Below are positions 63,541 to 64,000 of a stretch of 64,000 bases of DNA, piece after piece. This DNA is from Galbibacter kalidii (GTDB taxonomy: Bacteria > Bacteroidota > Bacteroidia > Flavobacteriales > Flavobacteriaceae): positions 496,001 through 560,000 of the forward strand of contig NZ_JAPFGA010000001.1 of NCBI RefSeq assembly GCF_026241135.1. Reading direction: 5' to 3'. The notes under the pieces are model-generated. The model ran no database searches. It worked only from the letters and a program-made list of their open reading frames with translations, and was not told the origin of the DNA. A program made the translations under genes and the position numbers. Positions within the stretch are counted from its first letter, which is position 1, and each line of letters starts with the position of its first letter.

Positions 63541-64000
63541 ATGGCAAGCCAAGAAATAAAAGCATTTGTAGCGTATTTAGAAATTGAATTTAAAAACAAC
63601 GCCAATCCCAATATAGCTTCTGAACAAAAGAGCTATATGAAAAATCAGTTTGAGTTTTATGGAATAAAGGCACCAGAAAGAAGAAAAATCCAAAAACCTT
63701 TTTTTGCAAACGAATATTTGCCACCAAAAGAAAATTCAGCTAAGATTATAAAGTTGCTATGGGATAAACCACAGCGGGAATATCAGTACTTTGCACAAGA
63801 ATTTGCATTTAAATATTTAAAAGAACTTGAAAATAAAGATATTGAGCTATTTGAGTTTTTGGTACTCCATAAATCGTGGTGGGATACGGTAGATTTTATT
63901 GCAGTCAATTTAATCGGATATTATTTCAAGAAATTTCCTGAACAAAGAACTACATATGTCCGTAAATGGATTGAATCGGAAAACATTTGGTTACAAAGAT
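63541..64000 (+). CDS. DNA alkylation repair protein AlkD-like (5' part)
   Basis: Open reading frame from ATG 63541 that runs past the window end. The encoded protein starts MASQEIKAFVAYLEIEFKNN and continues with helical repeats YGIKAPERRKIQKPF, KLLWDKPQREYQYFAQEF and HKSWWDTVDFIAVNLIGYYF, the HEAT-like fold of AlkD glycosylases, with the WDTVDF motif of the catalytic Trp/Asp region. It would excise alkylated purines. Incomplete, so the C-terminus was not examined. Confidence 0.85.
   Translation, partial: MASQEIKAFVAYLEIEFKNNANPNIASEQKSYMKNQFEFYGIKAPERRKIQKPFFANEYLPPKENSAKIIKLLWDKPQREYQYFAQEFAFKYLKELENKDIELFEFLVLHKSWWDTVDFIAVNLIGYYFKKFPEQRTTYVRKWIESENIWLQR

Overview
The window is a chromosomal segment of a Bacteroidota bacterium, most likely a marine or soil Flavobacteriaceae. 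The evidence is AT-rich DNA, a type IX secretion (T9SS) cargo with a gliding-motility C-terminal sorting domain followed by PorP/SprF and OmpA-family genes, a DUF5777 beta-barrel, promoters of the TTTG/TAnnTTTG type, the GNAT-argGC-proC-argD-proAB-argF'BEH biosynthetic cluster, and small inverted repeats of a kind common between flavobacterial genes. I cannot name the genus from the sequence alone.

Layout. Positions 1-3.8 kb (minus strand) hold a TonB-dependent siderophore-type receptor, an ABC ATPase and a small His/Cys-containing secreted protein, which look like a metal or siderophore uptake unit whose permease may lie beyond the left edge. From 3.8 to 8.4 kb a membrane-anchored Cache-LytTR regulator stands divergent to a run of envelope genes: a PF03640-type lipoprotein, a mono-haem cytochrome lipoprotein, an anchored OB-fold protein, YceI and a DUF5777 barrel. 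A DUF6787 membrane protein and an alginate-lyase-family lipoprotein follow. From 10.6 to 23.7 kb a response regulator and a giant periplasmic-propeller histidine kinase converge tail to tail, next to a 2015-residue T9SS cargo, PorP/SprF and an OmpA/PD40 protein. The cargo contains four tandem 402-bp repeats, and homopolymeric C tracts lie in the kinase/cargo intergenic region.

Positions 24-28.5 kb carry a cyclase-like DUF2652/SRPBCC protein, a GlxA-type regulator and a divergent SRPBCC-DoxX-VOC-VOC set, then tRNA-Ser(UGA). Positions 29-46.8 kb are mostly housekeeping: a nitroreductase, a DegT/DnrJ aminotransferase, an SLC13 transporter, RibB with a degenerate RibA-like domain, LptF/G, LolA, FtsK, DgkA, Tpx, NhaC, a trans-sulfuration lyase with a divergent Lrp regulator, lipoamide dehydrogenase, an aldose epimerase and an FMN reductase.

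Positions 46.8-58.9 kb form one minus-strand arginine/proline cluster of twelve genes. It includes two divergent tandem glutamate 5-kinases, an acyl-ornithine carbamoyltransferase whose residue 90 suggests the N-succinyl pathway, and a GNAT presumed to make the acyl-glutamate. The right end (59.2-64 kb) holds PabB, a GH43-like lipoprotein, a set of small stress or hypothetical genes and the 5' part of an AlkD-like DNA alkylation repair gene that runs off the window.

The most promising little-described unit is the Cache-LytTR-controlled envelope locus at 3.8-8.4 kb. Two of its intergenic regions share a split motif, AAAGCAT ... ATTTTTCCCCTT.
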